A DNA stretch of 64,000 bases from Scenedesmus sp. ARA3 (Eukaryota; Chlorophyta; Chlorophyceae; Sphaeropleales; Scenedesmaceae): contig RWJK01001113.1 of NCBI GenBank assembly GCA_004335835.1, positions 56,886 through 120,885 of the forward strand, in the 5' to 3' direction. This document shows, piece after piece, positions 33,401 through 45,189 of this stretch (position 1 is the stretch's first letter; every line of letters begins with the position of its first letter). The translations under genes and the position numbers were made by a program. The notes under the pieces are model-generated. The model searched no databases and was not told where the DNA came from. It was given only the letters and a program-made list of their open reading frames with translations.

Positions 33401-36400
33401 AGCTGCGGTGGCATCAGCTGCAGCCGGCTCACCGCAGCGCAGCAAGCGGCAACCAGCAGCCGAGAGGCGTGTCGCAGCCAGCCACGCTGATGCAGGTGCC
33501 TGTGCTGCTGCTCAGCAACTGCAGCGACAGGGGATGGTGGCACAGGTTGTAACAGTGCAGGCTGCGGCTACAGCAGTGCCGGGTGAAGCCCCCGGCTTGC
33601 AGGACAAGCAGCAGCATGCTCAGCCAGATAGACAGCAGCCGGCCCTGCCCCAGACTGTCAGTGGTGAAGCTGTAGCCAGCAAGGCAGCTGCTGCATTGGC
33701 TCTGCCAGTGCCCCCTGACACAGTACAATCGCAAGATTCCTTGGAAACAGTGGCAGCTACAGCACCAGCGGCGGTGCAGCAGACAGCTGAGCAGCAGAGC
33801 TCACCCCAGGAAACTTCACAGCAGCAGCTGCTGCAGCTGCAGCTGTCGCCTGGTGAGTTCATGCTTGAGGTGCCAGTGTGTGTGCCAGACTGCTCAGGTT
33901 TGAGCCTGACAGATCAGCTGCTGGCAGATGGCCTGAAGCTGGCAGCAGCAGTGAGCAAGCTGCCAGCGCAGGAGCCAGCAGCGGCAGCAGCAGCAGCAGG
34001 CGAGAGAGCAGGCTCGCAGGGTGCTGGTGGGAAGCAGCAAGGTGAATGGCTGTGGGATGCCAGCTGGGGTGATGTGCAGCGAAAGCACAGGGATCAGCTG
34101 CTGCAGCAGCAAGCAGCTGGGTCACATTCAAGCACTGCTGCTGCTGGCCCTTGGTGGTGCAGCCAGGCTGCGCTGTCCATGCTGTCAGGTGCTGCATTGA
34201 CAGTTGGCGAGGCTGCACCCAACACAGCGGCACAACAGGCTCAGGCAGCAGCAGCAGTGGGTAATTTGGGCAGCAGCGGCGACGGCAGCAGCATAGGTAG
34301 CTTGATGCTTGAGGCCTTGCTGGCTGCTGACATGCAGCTGGATGGCGGGGACCTGCTGCTGCCAGTGCCGCTGCTGCCAGATGACATGGCTGCAGCTGCC
34401 TTTAGCAGCAGCAGCAGTGACGGCAGCAGCAGCAGCTTCTTCAGGCAGTACCTGCAGGGCTGCGGCTACAAGAGGCAGCCGACAGGCCACCTGGAGCTGT
34501 ACTTTGACTGGTCAGCGCTGCAGCCGCTGCTGCAGGAGGACAGGTGTAGCAGGCTCGGCGGGCGAGCAGGCGTTGTTGCAAGCAAGGCAGGCAGGACAGC
34601 AGCGATTGGGGACTGCAGCAGCACTGCCATAGAGCAGCCTGCAAAGCGCAGTAAGAATGACGCAACAGGTGTTGAAGGAGCCGAGATGCATCAAGGTGCT
34701 GGGGGAGAAGTGACAGATGGCTGTGTGGCAGGTGGTGCCAAACATACTGGCGGCAGCAGCAGCAGCAGCAGTGGCATCACTGCCTATGATGCTGTAGCAT
34801 GGCTTGCAGCTTGCAGGAAGCTGCCAGGGCTGCAGCAGCTGCACCTGGAGCTGATGCAGCAGCAGCAGCAGCAGGAGGAGTTGCACATTCTGCAGCAGAG
34901 CCAGCCCGCAGCAGCAGCTCCTGCTGCAGTGGGCGGCAGCAGTGCACGCAAGCAGCAGTTGCAGCTCAGCTGCTTCCAGTCTGTGCTGCAGGAGGCGCTG
35001 CAGGTGCAGATTATGACTGCAGCAGGGACATCAGGGGGCAACAGCAGCAGCAGCACCAGCACAGTGGTGAGCTGCTGGGGCGAAGGCTGCCCTGTTTCTG
35101 GAAAAAGCGAAGAAGTGCCACCAGCAGTTGCAGCAGCGGCGGAGGCAGCGGCAACAGCAGCAGCTTCCGACAGGGCACATGGAAAAGCTCAGTCAGGCAG
35201 AGGCTTGCAGCAGCTGGCAGCATCAGGTGCAGGAGCAGCAGCATCAGGGCATGGCAGTGCTGCCCTTGCTGCTGCCAGTGGCGGCGCCAAGCAGCAGCGG
35301 CAGCAGCAGCCTGAGCAGTCTGATCTAGACTTCTTCCTGCAGCTGCAGAGTGGAGCAGCAGCAGCGGGCAGTAAGCCAGGCAAGCGGCGATTCACTGCCA
35401 CTCAGCTGCAGTACAAGCCGGCTAGTGTCAAGGCAGCTGCTGCTGCTGCTGACGGCAGAGACGGGCCGGAGGCTGCTGGCATCAAGCGGCAAAAGACAGC
35501 AGATGCTGCTGCTGGTGCTGCTGCTGCGGCAGAAAGTGCCAAGCTGCAGCTTGGCCCGCACAACGAGCAGCAGCAGCATGACGCTGCAGATCTAGCACTC
35601 ACTGGAGCACAGCACGACTCAGCATTGGACAAGCAGCAGCACCAGCAGCAGCTGCTGCGTCACCACACGCCCAAGCATCAGGTATTGCAAGTGGAGTTGT
35701 CAGGCACCCCGCTGCTGCAGCTGCTGCTGGCGCTGCAAGCCAACCGCCAGGCTCTATTGTGTGGTCTGACTCATCTGCAGAGTCCTCCTGGCAAACAGCT
35801 AACAAGCAGCAAGCTATGGGAAGATGCAGCAGCCCAGGCTGCTGTCGACAGCGTGCATGCTGCAGCAGCAGCAGGGCCGCTGACAGTGCAGCAGAAGCAG
35901 GCAGCACAGCACCTAGTGGGACTGCTGCTGCTGGCACAGGCTTCGGGGTGCCTGCTGCACTATGGTGTGCGTATGGCACATCTGTTTCTGAAGCATGGCC
36001 TGCAGAAGCTGCCATCCGTGTCAAAGCTCTGCAGTGAGGCAGCAGCAGCACTGGCAGCAGCACACGAAGCTCTGGAGAAGGGAGGTGCTGGCAGCAGCAG
36101 CAGTGGCAGTGGGGAAGGGGACCACCCGAAGCTGGCTTGCCTGAAGGCGCTGCTGACAAAGCTCAAGGCAGCTAAACCAGTGAGTCGCTGCTGCTGCTGC
36201 TGCTGGTGCTGGCGCTGCAGCCGTTACCCTGTAGGGCTGTCAGGCAGTGGTGATGCTAATACAATCGACTATCCAAGCCACGAGAGTAGCTGCTGCTGCT
36301 GCTGCTGCTGCTTGATCTTGCAGTGTTGTGCCTGATAATGTCGACTCTTAGCATGTCTTTCCTACAGGGCATCATGAATGCTGCTGCTGCTGCTACCACC

Positions 36401-39081
36401 ACTTTTGTACTGCAGGGCTGCAAGGTGCTGCTGGTGTGTGAGGCCAGGGCCTTCTTCAGCCTGTACCAGACACTGTCATACATCATTTGTTTTGCAGATC
36501 ATTCACGCTGCCTGCTGCTGCTGCTGCCTCATGCTGCAGGGCTGCAAGGTGCTGCTGGTGAGTGAGGCCAGGGCGTTCTTCAGCCTCTACCAGACACTGT
36601 CAGCAGCAGGCATGCCAGCTGCGCAGCTGGACCGCAAGCTGCTCAGCCAGGCAGCAGCAACACCAAAAGCAGCAGCAGCAGCAGCTGCTGGCGGCAGATC
36701 CAGCACATATGTAGGAGGTGTTGCGGCATCAGCAGCAGCAGCAGCAGCAGCTTGGGAGGCGGCTGTGCAGGCAGCACTGGCCAATGCTAGCTGTGTGTTA
36801 GTGACACATGAGCAGCTGCTGAGCCCGTGGCTGCCTTGCCACAAGTTTGATGCTTTGGTGGAGTACATTGCTGCTGACAAAGTAAAAGGGATGCAGCCTG
36901 CAGGCAGCAGCAGCAGCAGCGCCAGCAGCGAGGATAGTGCTCATCTGAACAATGGTGGTGCTGCAGGCTGCAGCAGCAGCAGCGAGAAATTGGCACATGT
37001 GATTGAAGCAGAAGCAGCAGGTGACGGCGATGGTGGCAGCTGCAGCAGGAGAGAGAAGCTAGCCAAGCAGTTTGCTGGCTGGCATTATGCGCTCGCTGTG
37101 ACTGAACCTGACTTGCAGGCAGCGGCAGCAGCAGCTAGCAGGCCGGCTGTTCCTGCTGCAGCACTTGCGCAGGCCCCTGAGGCACCACTACCAGCAATAG
37201 CAGCAGCAGCAGCAGCAGCGGTGCATGCTCCGCCAGCTTCCTCACACCAACCAGACCTGCCAGCAGCAGCAGCCGCCAGAGCCGATTTGGCGGCGGCAGC
37301 AGCAGCACAGCCCGCCAAAAGCACCCCAGACCTGCCTCTGCTGCTCAACTGCAGCCCTGGCAGTGTGCTGCGCCAGCGGCGGTCTCTGTATGAGTCGCTG
37401 CTGCAGCTGGAAGGCCAGGGCTACTGCCTTGTGGAGCGCAACCTGCTGGCAGCAGCAGCAGCAACAGCGGGGACCAACAGCAGCAGGGGCGGCAGCAGCA
37501 GCAGTGTGGTGGATGTGGTGCTGTCACCAGCAGCGTGCCTGTGTGTATGGCACCCAGGGAAGCTGCCTCAGGTGGGTGCTTGCGCATATGTACAGCGTAT
37601 GTTGGCAAGCACTACTACACCAGTAGCTACTTTGGCTGCAACGCATCTTGTGCCCCTGTGCCAGTGCTTATGTGTGGCCTGCCCTGGTTATACATACCAG
37701 ACAGCCTACATCTCATACTCTACTGCTTACATCTGAGCACCTTTGCCCCATGTATCTCCATGCGCACATGCAGGACCCTTCAGCAGTGCCGCAGCTCCTG
37801 GCCACAGCCTGCTGTCCCTGTCAATGGCCTGCCAGCACCTGCACTTCATTCAGGAGTTACCAGATAAGCCGAGATGCACACTTACCAACCCTCTCTGTCC
37901 CTCTGATGTCTGCATACATGCAGGATCCCTCAGCAGCGCTGCAGCTCCTGGCCACAGCCCTACTGTCTCTGTCAATGTCCTACCAGCGGCTGTACTTCAT
38001 TCTGGAGTTACCAGAGCAGCAGCTGGCAGCAGTGCTGCAGGGCAGTGCCCAGCTGCAGGGCCTGGCAGCAGCAGCAGGCGTAAAGCTGACGCTGCTTTGC
38101 AGCTACACTGCAGCAAACACACAGGTGAGGGTGCGGAATGCAGTTGATATCTGCTTAGTAGGTGTTGTGGTAGGGTGTGTGTTGGTGCCCAGGTGCAGGG
38201 CCTGGCAGCAGCAGCAGCAGCAGCAGGAGTGAAGCTGACACTGCTGTTCAGCTACACTGCAGCTAACACGCAGGCGAGTGCACGCAGAGAATGTAGGTGG
38301 TGGGTGTGGTTGATTGCCGTGGTGGGTGGTTGATGCTGCTGTGCAGCTACACCGCAGCTAACACGCAGGTGAGAGACAGGGATGTGACAGAACTCCTTGG
38401 CAGGTGATTGGGTGGGAGCTGGGATGTTCAGTGGACGACTGTGTGGCGGACGCTGCTGTGCAGCTAATCAGCTGCAGCAAACTCACAGGTGAGCGCCCAC
38501 AGAACGTGACAGCATGTGCAGTGGGCTGCAGAGGGACAACACACAGTCACACAGCAGCTCCTTGCAGCCCAACCATGTGCTTTGTGGTTGCTGCCGCTGA
38601 CCCTGCTGCTGTCATCTTACTGCTGCATTGCAGGACATGGCTGTAGCAGTCTGCAAGTCAGCAGCCAGCAGCTTCTGGAGCACGCTGAAGCCGCCAGACC
38701 TCTCAGACATACCATCACCTTCAGAGGCTTTCCTTGGCTCGTTTGTATCCCTAAACCCCATGAGCTCTGCACTGCTGGCATCGCACTCCCAGGGCCAGCC
38801 TCTGCGGGTGCTGATCGATAGGCTGGCAGCAGCACAGCCGCAGGACCCGCTGCTGTCTCTTGGTGTGCCGGCACACAGCATGCAGCTGCTGGCAGCACAG
38901 CTGAAGGCTGTGCATCTGCGGCTGGAGCCGAGTCCCAAGCGGCAGGTGGCAGGCAGCAGGCAAGGGGAGCGACAGCACCACCAGCAGCAACAGCAGCAGC
39001 AACTGTACCAGCAGCAGCAGTTGCAGAATGACCAGCAGCACTACCAGCAGCAGCAGGCAACAGACAGAGCTGGGCCGCTGT

Positions 39082-39120
<39 letters not shown>

Positions 39121-39640
39121 TGTGGCAGCAGGAACAGCTGCAGCACCAGCAGCAGTGTGGGTACTCGGATGAGCAGGCCTGGCAGCAGCACCTACTGGCA
39201 CAGCAGCAGCAGCAGCAGCTGCTGGCCGAACAGCAGCAGCAGCAGCAGCAGTTGCTGGCTGAGCAACAAGCATTGCTGGCAGATGATGATGACGACCTGA
39301 CGCTGTCTAGAAAGCAACAGAGGCAGTTGCAGCAGCAGCAGCAGAGGCATGGTCAGCAGCAGCACTCTGCTGCCACCATGCACCACCAGCACATGCAGCA
39401 GCAGCAGCAGAAGCATAGTGCAGCGGCGGGGTATAGGCCCGACATTATGCTGGGAAATGATGAGTTTGACGATGCTGCTGCTGCTATGACTGTCCAGCAG
39501 CAGCAGCAGCAGCGCCTGGAGCACACAAGCGCAAGGCAGCAGAAGCGTGGCTTGCTGCAGCAGCACCAGCAGCAGCAGCAGCAAGGCTGGGGCGAGGATG
39601 ATGACCTGCTGGAGCAGCAGCAGCTGTGGGCTGGCCAACC

Positions 39641-39685
<45 letters not shown>

Positions 39686-39700
39686 TGGTGACCTGTCCAT

Positions 39701-39736
<36 letters not shown>

Positions 39737-39800
39737 GGGTGGCATTGATCCGTCAGGGGTGCTGGATGCTTTCCTGAGTCATAGAGGCAGTGCTGTTGTA

Positions 39801-39845
<45 letters not shown>

Positions 39846-40994
39846 CGTGCTGCTGGCATGGGTGGAAAGCGAGGCAGGCATGCAGCAGCAGGAGCTGCTG
39901 CAGCTGCAGCTGCAGCTGCTGGTGGCTGGGGTTCAGCGCAACGCCGAAACCCTGCCAGCAGGGCTAGCGCTTTGCATGCTCAGCAGCAGCAGCAGCAGCA
40001 GGGATGGGGCACAGGTGCAGGATACGGCAGTATTGATCGTGGCGGGCGGCGGCTTGCTGCTGCTGCTGCTGGGCCGGCTGATTTTGATGATTTGTATACT
40101 GACGGGCTGGGAGGTGGGGCATTACCTTTTGAGGCAGACTATGCAGCAGCAAACCTGCTGCCACGCCAGCAGCAGCAGCAGCAGGCGCGTAGGCCAGCAA
40201 GAGGTGCTGCAGGGATGCAGGGCTTTGATGACTATGCTGATGATGGTGATGCATTTGATGGAGGGATGCTCCGTGATGGTGATGAGTTTGATGTTCATGA
40301 GCAGCAAGAAGCAGCAGCAGGGATGTTTGCAGCACCAGGGCACACCAGCAGGCGTGGGTCGGCTGCAGCACTGTTTGGTGCAGCAGCTGGCGGCAATGCT
40401 GCAAGCTTCAACCAGCAGCAAGCTAGACGGCAGCAGTGCAACGCCACCAGCAGCAGTAGCCACAGGACCCGAGCGGGTGCTGCAGACATGTTTGGAGTCA
40501 GCAGCAGCGGCAGGAAGCCCATCAGAGCAGCTCTGGGGGGTGGTGACGACCAGGGTTCAGGCATGGGCTTAAGCCCTAGCTTGGGCTATCCAGGCCAGGG
40601 TTTTGTGGGTGTTGAAGGTGGTAGACCGCCAGGGCCTGGCGCTGCAGATGAGTTTGGGTTTGACGGCTTTGGTGAGGACCTGGCGGCACCTACTGCTGCT
40701 GCTGCTGCTGCTGCTGGCAGCAGTGCATTGCGCATGCAGCATGCAGGCCGTGCTGCTGCTGCTGCCCGCTCAGCAGCTGGCGCGTTTGGTGCTGCTGCGC
40801 CTCAGCATGCTGCTGCCGCTGTCCCTGCCGCTCGCACCAGCAGCAGCAGCAGCCTGTTGGTGGGTGCCTTCATGCCTCACCGCAACCCCAGCAAGCAGCT
40901 GCGCCACCAGAAGCCGGCTGCTGGGGGTACTGCTGCTGGCCGCGCAGCTGGCAGGGCCAAAGGCAAGCAGCAGGCGCGCCTGTACTGGGGCTGA
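30445..40994 (+). CDS. SHOC1: SHOC1/ZIP2-like meiotic crossover protein (XPF-like), giant Ala/Gln-rich form
   Basis: Exons 30445-31386, 31782-31883, 32214-36179, 36540-37571, 37924-38124 and 38634-40994 all break in phase 0. A further small exon near 32097 is possible. The protein is about 2,870 aa, much of it poly-Ala/Gln/Ser. Recognisable parts match the C-terminal half of plant SHOC1: KVLLVSEARAFFSLYQTL; NASCVLVTHEQLLSPWLPC; RQRRSLYESLLQLEGQGYC and VDVVLSPAACLCVWH; an LSMSYQRLYFILE strand; LCSYTAANTQ. A helix-hairpin-helix-like end follows (SEAFLGSFVSLNPMSSALL). SHOC1/Zip2 is a catalytically inactive XPF relative that works with PTD/Spo16 on meiotic recombination intermediates in the class I crossover pathway. 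The last ~650 residues are poly-Q/poly-A with no homology seen. The start (ATG 30445) is tentative. The assignment is from memory of family motifs. Confidence 0.65.
31653..31702 (+). repeat. 5' echo of SHOC1 exon 2
   Basis: Copy of the acceptor and 'catgctgccgctgggtgggc' start of the exon at 31782, about 130 bp upstream. Confidence 0.85.
36413..36480 (+). repeat. 5' echo of SHOC1 exon 4
   Basis: Copy of the acceptor and GCKVLLVCEARAFFSLYQTLS (real exon: ...VSEARAFF...), immediately upstream of the exon at 36540. A triplet-rich intron tail is copied too. Confidence 0.9.
37774..37866 (+). repeat. 5' echo of SHOC1 exon 5
   Basis: A ~93-bp copy of the exon start with acceptor (DPSAVPQLLATA..., then a frameshift by loss of bases), upstream of the real exon at 37924. 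Confidence 0.9.
38190..38493 (+). repeat. Three 3' echoes of SHOC1 exon 5
   Basis: Copies of the exon end (AAGVKLTLLFSYTAANTQ, then shorter SYTAANTQ and decayed forms) with donors near 38275, 38370 and 38491. They shorten and decay with distance from the real exon (37924-38124). Confidence 0.9.
38990..40020 (+). repeat. CAG and CTG/GCT triplet arrays in the terminal SHOC1 exon
   Basis: Multiple (CAG)8-13 poly-Gln runs alternate with (GCT)n poly-Ala runs, for example about 39643-39680 followed by 39703-39737, and 39798-39845. The reading frame stays open throughout. Confidence 0.9.
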
Positions 40995-41049
40995 ATCTGT
41001 ACAGATCTGTCCAGTGCTGTGTGGGGTGCAGTGCATTGCCCCTGAACAC

Positions 41050-41107
41050 CGGCAGCTTGGGCTGCTGCAGCCGGCAGGGCAGGCAAAGGCAAGCAGCAGG
41101 CGCGGCA
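41050..41107 (+). repeat. Echo of the SHOC1 coding 3' end in the 3' UTR
   Basis: Copy of the segment coding GRAKGKQQAR (core 'aaaggcaagcagcaggcgcg'), about 70 bp after the stop. Confidence 0.7.
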
Positions 41108-41279
41108 CTGTTTCTGAAGTGCTTCGTTGCATTTAGGGTGGTGGCAGAGCTGTGGACGCGTGATTGCGTGGTCACTATTGTGACAACATCACTCTAAGTG
41201 ATTTGTGCTGGTCACCAACGTATTTGACTTGGTCACTGTTGAACAGTCACCAACGGTTTTGAGGCTTTGCAATGGAGCA

Positions 41280-41294
41280 TGTAATGTAATGTAA
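41280..41294 (+). terminator. Tandem TGTAA poly(A) signals of the SHOC1-like gene
   Basis: Three head-to-tail TGTAA pentamers about 285 nt after the stop. TGTAA is the usual chlorophyte polyadenylation signal. Confidence 0.55.
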
Positions 41295-41357
41295 TGTAAT
41301 GCAATGTTACACTTAGTGCTTGGCAGTGCCGGAAAATCAGGGACTGCTGAGGACCCA

Positions 41358-41519
41358 TACAGTCGTGACAGGGATTGCTGGCAACGCCCAAAGTTAACAA
41401 AGTGCTCAAAAGTCTGATGATCATCATGACGATCATGCCAAGGGAATCTGATGTTCTCATCAGACTTTTGAGCACTTTGTTAACTTTGGGCGTTGCCAGC
41501 AATCCCTGTCACGACTGTA
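41358..41519. repeat. Perfect 63-bp inverted repeat with 36-bp loop
   Basis: Arms 41358-41420 and 41457-41519 are exact reverse complements, from TACAGTCGTGACAGG... inward to ...AGTCTGATGA. Any transcript would form a long hairpin. No coding capacity. Confidence 0.95.
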
Positions 41520-42011
41520 CAGCACATGATGTGCAGTTGAAGCTCCCACTGCACATCACATGTGCAGCTGCTTTGGCAGCAGCTCCACCTGGGAGCAAAG
41601 GAAGCATAAAACCAATCATGACATGTGGCAGCAACGCCACTCAAGGCAACTGGGATTTGACGGACTTGCGCCCATCCAACGAAGGAAAAAGACTGGGTAC
41701 AATAAACCAACCCTCATGAGCGGTATATCGGCTCGCTGGCTGGTGCCGCGGCAGGTCCAGTCCTGTGTATTATTGTATTGTAAAAGCAGGCGCCAGCACA
41801 GATGCTGGAGCCGCCAGCTGGGATGTCGAGCTGGTGCCATGCCAACACTCAGTTATTGTCACTGACAACCAGGTACCAGGGTACCATACAACTTCAACAA
41901 CCCCGGCGAGCTCTGCAATCACTTCACAACGTAATGTACAACATAACCCTGACAATGCAGATGCATCATGCACTAGTAGTTTCAAAGCAACCGTCAACAC
42001 AATGCTCAAAT

Positions 42012-42184
42012 GACCAGCTGCGAGTGCTCCACCAGCAGCTGCGCCATGCTGCTGCGCCTGTCGCGGCGCTGAGTCATGCAGCAACCTTGAGCACAAATCA
42101 AAGTATCATACTTATACTATAAGTGGTTGCTTAGATAACCAGCTGCGAGTGCTCCACCAGCGGCTGCACCACGCTGCTGGAACT
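42012..42184 (-). repeat. Two 3'-end echoes of the ankyrin gene
   Basis: Copies of the last ~45 coding bases (MAQPLVEHSQLVI region) at about 42139-42182 and 42012-42056, downstream of the true stop at 42239. Confidence 0.9.
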
Positions 42185-42203
42185 AAGCATACAAGCATTT
42201 GGC

Positions 42204-42208
42204 TTACA
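42204..42208 (-). terminator. TGTAA poly(A) signal of the ankyrin gene
   Basis: TTACA on the plus strand, 31 nt past the stop on the coding strand. If used, the transcript would end before the two 3' echoes. Confidence 0.5.
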
Positions 42209-42238
42209 TATCATTGTAAAAACACACTCAGCTAATGC

Positions 42239-43003
42239 TTAAATGACCAGCTGCGAGTGCTCCACCAGCGGCTGCGCCATGCTGCTGCTCTGGAACTGCC
42301 GCCGCCGGCTGATGCGCCCTGCGCGCCGCTTCTGCTCCGCTGCCAGGTAAAACCACGTCTTCAGGTTGAAGTGGATCAGCGCAATGTCTGCGGGGCCAAA
42401 CACGTCTCCCGATTCTGGAACAGCGCACTTGACTGACACATCAGCGCCTGCTGCTATGAGGAGCTCGCATGCCTCTTTGTGGCCGGCTTGTGCTGCGAGG
42501 TAGAGGGGTGTCACGCCGCATACGGTGTGCTGCGACTGGTTGGGGAGGTCGATGCGGCTGTTGACGTCTTCGCCGTCGGCGATTGCGCTGCGCAGGGTTT
42601 GGATGTCACCTGGGAAGCAAGGGCGGTGTACATCAAGGATGGACAGCAGTAGCAGGGCAGGAGAGTGTCAGGGAGCAACAAGGGGAGGCGCATGGGCCAT
42701 GTCAGCAAGTGCAAGAGTTGCCTGCTGCTGGAAGAGGAAAATTGATGGAGCTAGTTTGATTTGTTTGTTTGCAGCATGAAGGAGGACTGCTCGGCCTTTG
42801 CTGCTCAGAGTGCGTGGCTGTCAGTGGCGGGGTGGCATCCCGCGCAAAAGCTGGTCCGTCCACCACCTGCTGATCGACCAAGAGGCTATCGCAAACTCTT
42901 AATAGACGCACAAAAAATTAATATTTGCTCTTTGAAGCCTGCCAGCGCTGCTCCTGCTGGGTGGAGCCCCACATCCCCTCTGCTCACCTTCATAGGCAGC
43001 CAT
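42239..43003 (-). CDS. Small ankyrin-repeat protein, 128 aa
   Basis: Two exons, 43003-42988 (16 nt, MAAYE plus one base) and 42609-42239, join in phase to give MAAYEGDIQTLRSAIADGED. One full ankyrin repeat is clear: GVTPLYLAAQAGHKEACELLIAAGADV. A degenerate unit precedes it and an Arg-rich tail follows (EQKRRAGRISRRR). Ankyrin repeats bind other proteins; no partner is suggested by context. The tiny first exon was chosen because its donor (gtgagc) and the acceptor (ttcccag) are canonical and it completes a typical ankyrin start. The exact N-terminus is less sure than the repeat. Confidence 0.65.
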
Positions 43004-43516
43004 GTGGATGCAAGGCAGAGCGGAGCTGCTGAATACAATCTTGTTGCTCATTTGCTGCTGCATCCTGAGCTCCGAAGCTGCTGCGGACGGGAACCCTCTG
43101 TCGAGGCGCGGGGGCGTGCACAGGGATGGCTTTGCCTTCAAAGAATGTGTGGATTTGTGATATTTGAAACCAGATGTGTGTTTAGAGTGTGTGGATTGTG
43201 ATATGCGTGAGACAGGCCTGGGAGCAGTGGGGCTTGCAGGAGAAAGCACAGGAGGGCGTGTGGTGGACGCACGAAAAGGGAGGCATGGGAAAGGAAGAAG
43301 GCGAAAAGGGAATGGCTGGTGTGAGCATTCGAGGCAGCATTCCAGCTCATATAGCTACACCTTACCGGCCCGAGCGGCTGCAGCATGTCATTTTCCGGTG
43401 AACCCGGCACCAGCTGCTCGATGCCCCCTGGAGCTGCCTCGTGCAGCTACTTCTGCCTCCACCTCCTTCCGAATCATAAAGTGTGACGTGTTTGGGGCGG
43501 GGGCACGGGTATATCA

Positions 43517-43584
43517 AGCCGAAACCCATGTCTGCACAGTCATTGGATGCCAGCTGGCAACTGTGCAGACATGGGTTTTGGCTT
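43517..43584. repeat. 25-bp inverted repeat with 18-bp loop
   Basis: Arms share 'aaacccatgtctgcacagt' and differ by one base over 25 positions. It could be a terminator-like or small-RNA-like hairpin, or a remnant of a mobile element. Confidence 0.8.
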
Positions 43585-45126
43585 TTATGGCTGCAGCCTG
43601 GCCAGTGCCCCGTTCTCTCTACAGGAGGCTCATTAACAAAAGCTGAAGAGACCGCAAACTGCAATAGCACAATGCAGCATCATGCGTACACACAACGCCA
43701 GAAGGTAGGCAGGGCAAATCTTGAGTTACACATACATGTTTCAGCAATGCTTGAAGGTGCGCAGCTGTGCATGACCAGCGTACTTCGGTATCCTGGCTTT
43801 CTTCATCATGTTACTCATCAAGCCATAGCATCATCGCCATCCTGGCTTTGTATAGAATTCGTCATTTTACAAGTTGACCTGTACATGTATGCCGGCAATA
43901 CCAACCAGCATCCTTGAGCCGCACGTAACAAACAAAACGAATGTAGTGTGATGCCACCCTGAGCTGCCAGGCCAGCACCAACCGTCTGTAGGGCGCAGCC
44001 AGTATCAAGAGACCAGCGCAGCTGTGCTGAGCAGCTACAGCATTCCAGGACCTCCACGTGACCTACTCACTACTCTGCATGCACACTGCGGCTTCAGACA
44101 GCAGCAGTACATACCCATCAAGCTGCACACCGCCCGCCAGACTGCAATTCCTCCTGCCACGCCCCCAGCACGACAGCGGTTGCAGGGGCCACTGCAAGCT
44201 ACACACTAGTCTGCAAACAATGCAGCACGCAGCATCCAAGCCAACCCTAACAGGCCGTAACTATGCAATGTCAGCCACTGTCACAAGACCACGACAGGTC
44301 GCTCAATGCTGTACACAACAGCCCAACACGCACATGCCAAGAGTCGCAAGTCTCAAGCATATACAACGAGAGGCAGCGGGCGTTAACAGTGCATCTGGTG
44401 CAAACCACTGCCAGCAGATTGCAGCAGCAAGCCACAACATGTGCAAGCCAGCTGCATCAAGCAAACCACCAGCACACAACACAGGTATGTGTCGACATTA
44501 CGCTGCAAGCATCCCCTGACTTGCATCATCAAATGCTGCACAGCTCGACAGCAACAGCAACGCACGGGACTGCAGAGATAGCTGCTGCTGCTGCTGCTGG
44601 TGGTGCTGCTGTTACTGACAGTTGTGTCACAGCAGCTGCTGTTATAGGAGTCAGCGGCATCAAAAGTCTTGAACCGGCCAAGAGCAGTGTGGCACAGCAA
44701 GCGAAGGCGCGGCTTTGATGCTGCAGCACTCTGCCATGCCACCTGCCCTCCCCTTTCGCAGCCAAACCACAAGCCAAAAACCAACTTGCCAGCCTACACA
44801 GCATGCTACCAGCGCATACATGCTTGTTGCAGCCATTGCACGTCCTGCAGCTGCTGCAGCGCGTTCGCACAGATGCTGCTGCTGGCAGTGCTCATGCAAG
44901 CACCAGCTTGCTGCTGCTGCTGCTGCGGTAGCTGGTGGCTGGGCTGCCACTGAAGGTTGCCTACTGCTGCTGTGCAAGATAGATATGGCCCTCCCAGAAG
45001 TACTCGAGAGTGCCACTGCAGTTTTGTTGACTGCACAGCTGGCATGCTGATAACATGCACTTCCGCTGGCTGCCCCACTGCTGCTGCTGCTCCTGGAGTG
45101 CTGTATCCTTGCCCAGGTCAAGCTAG

Positions 45127-45131
45127 TTACA
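45127..45131 (-). terminator. TGTAA poly(A) signal of VTC1
   Basis: TTACA on the plus strand, about 60 nt after the VTC1 stop on the coding strand. Confidence 0.5.
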
Positions 45132-45189
45132 AACCTCCACCATAACATCAATGTAACAACAAAATAACACAGTTCAAGCGCCCGCCAGC

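Larger units (their letters stand above)
43004..45189. other. Intergenic region between the ankyrin gene and VTC1
   Basis: No coding region with homology or splice-compatible exons could be defended. The open frames here are Ala/Cys-rich products of triplet DNA. It holds a short hairpin (43517-43584), the ankyrin-gene promoter at its left end and the VTC1 3' flank at its right end. Confidence 0.45.

Noticed and set aside
39790..40572. Alternative 260-codon frame inside the last SHOC1 exon
   Set aside because: Poly-Leu/Ala product of the same triplets in another frame; the annotated frame is continuous with conserved exons.
44660..45151. 163-codon minus-strand frame next to VTC1
   Set aside because: Low-complexity Ala/Ser/Cys composition, lies in the VTC1 3' flank, no recognisable domain.
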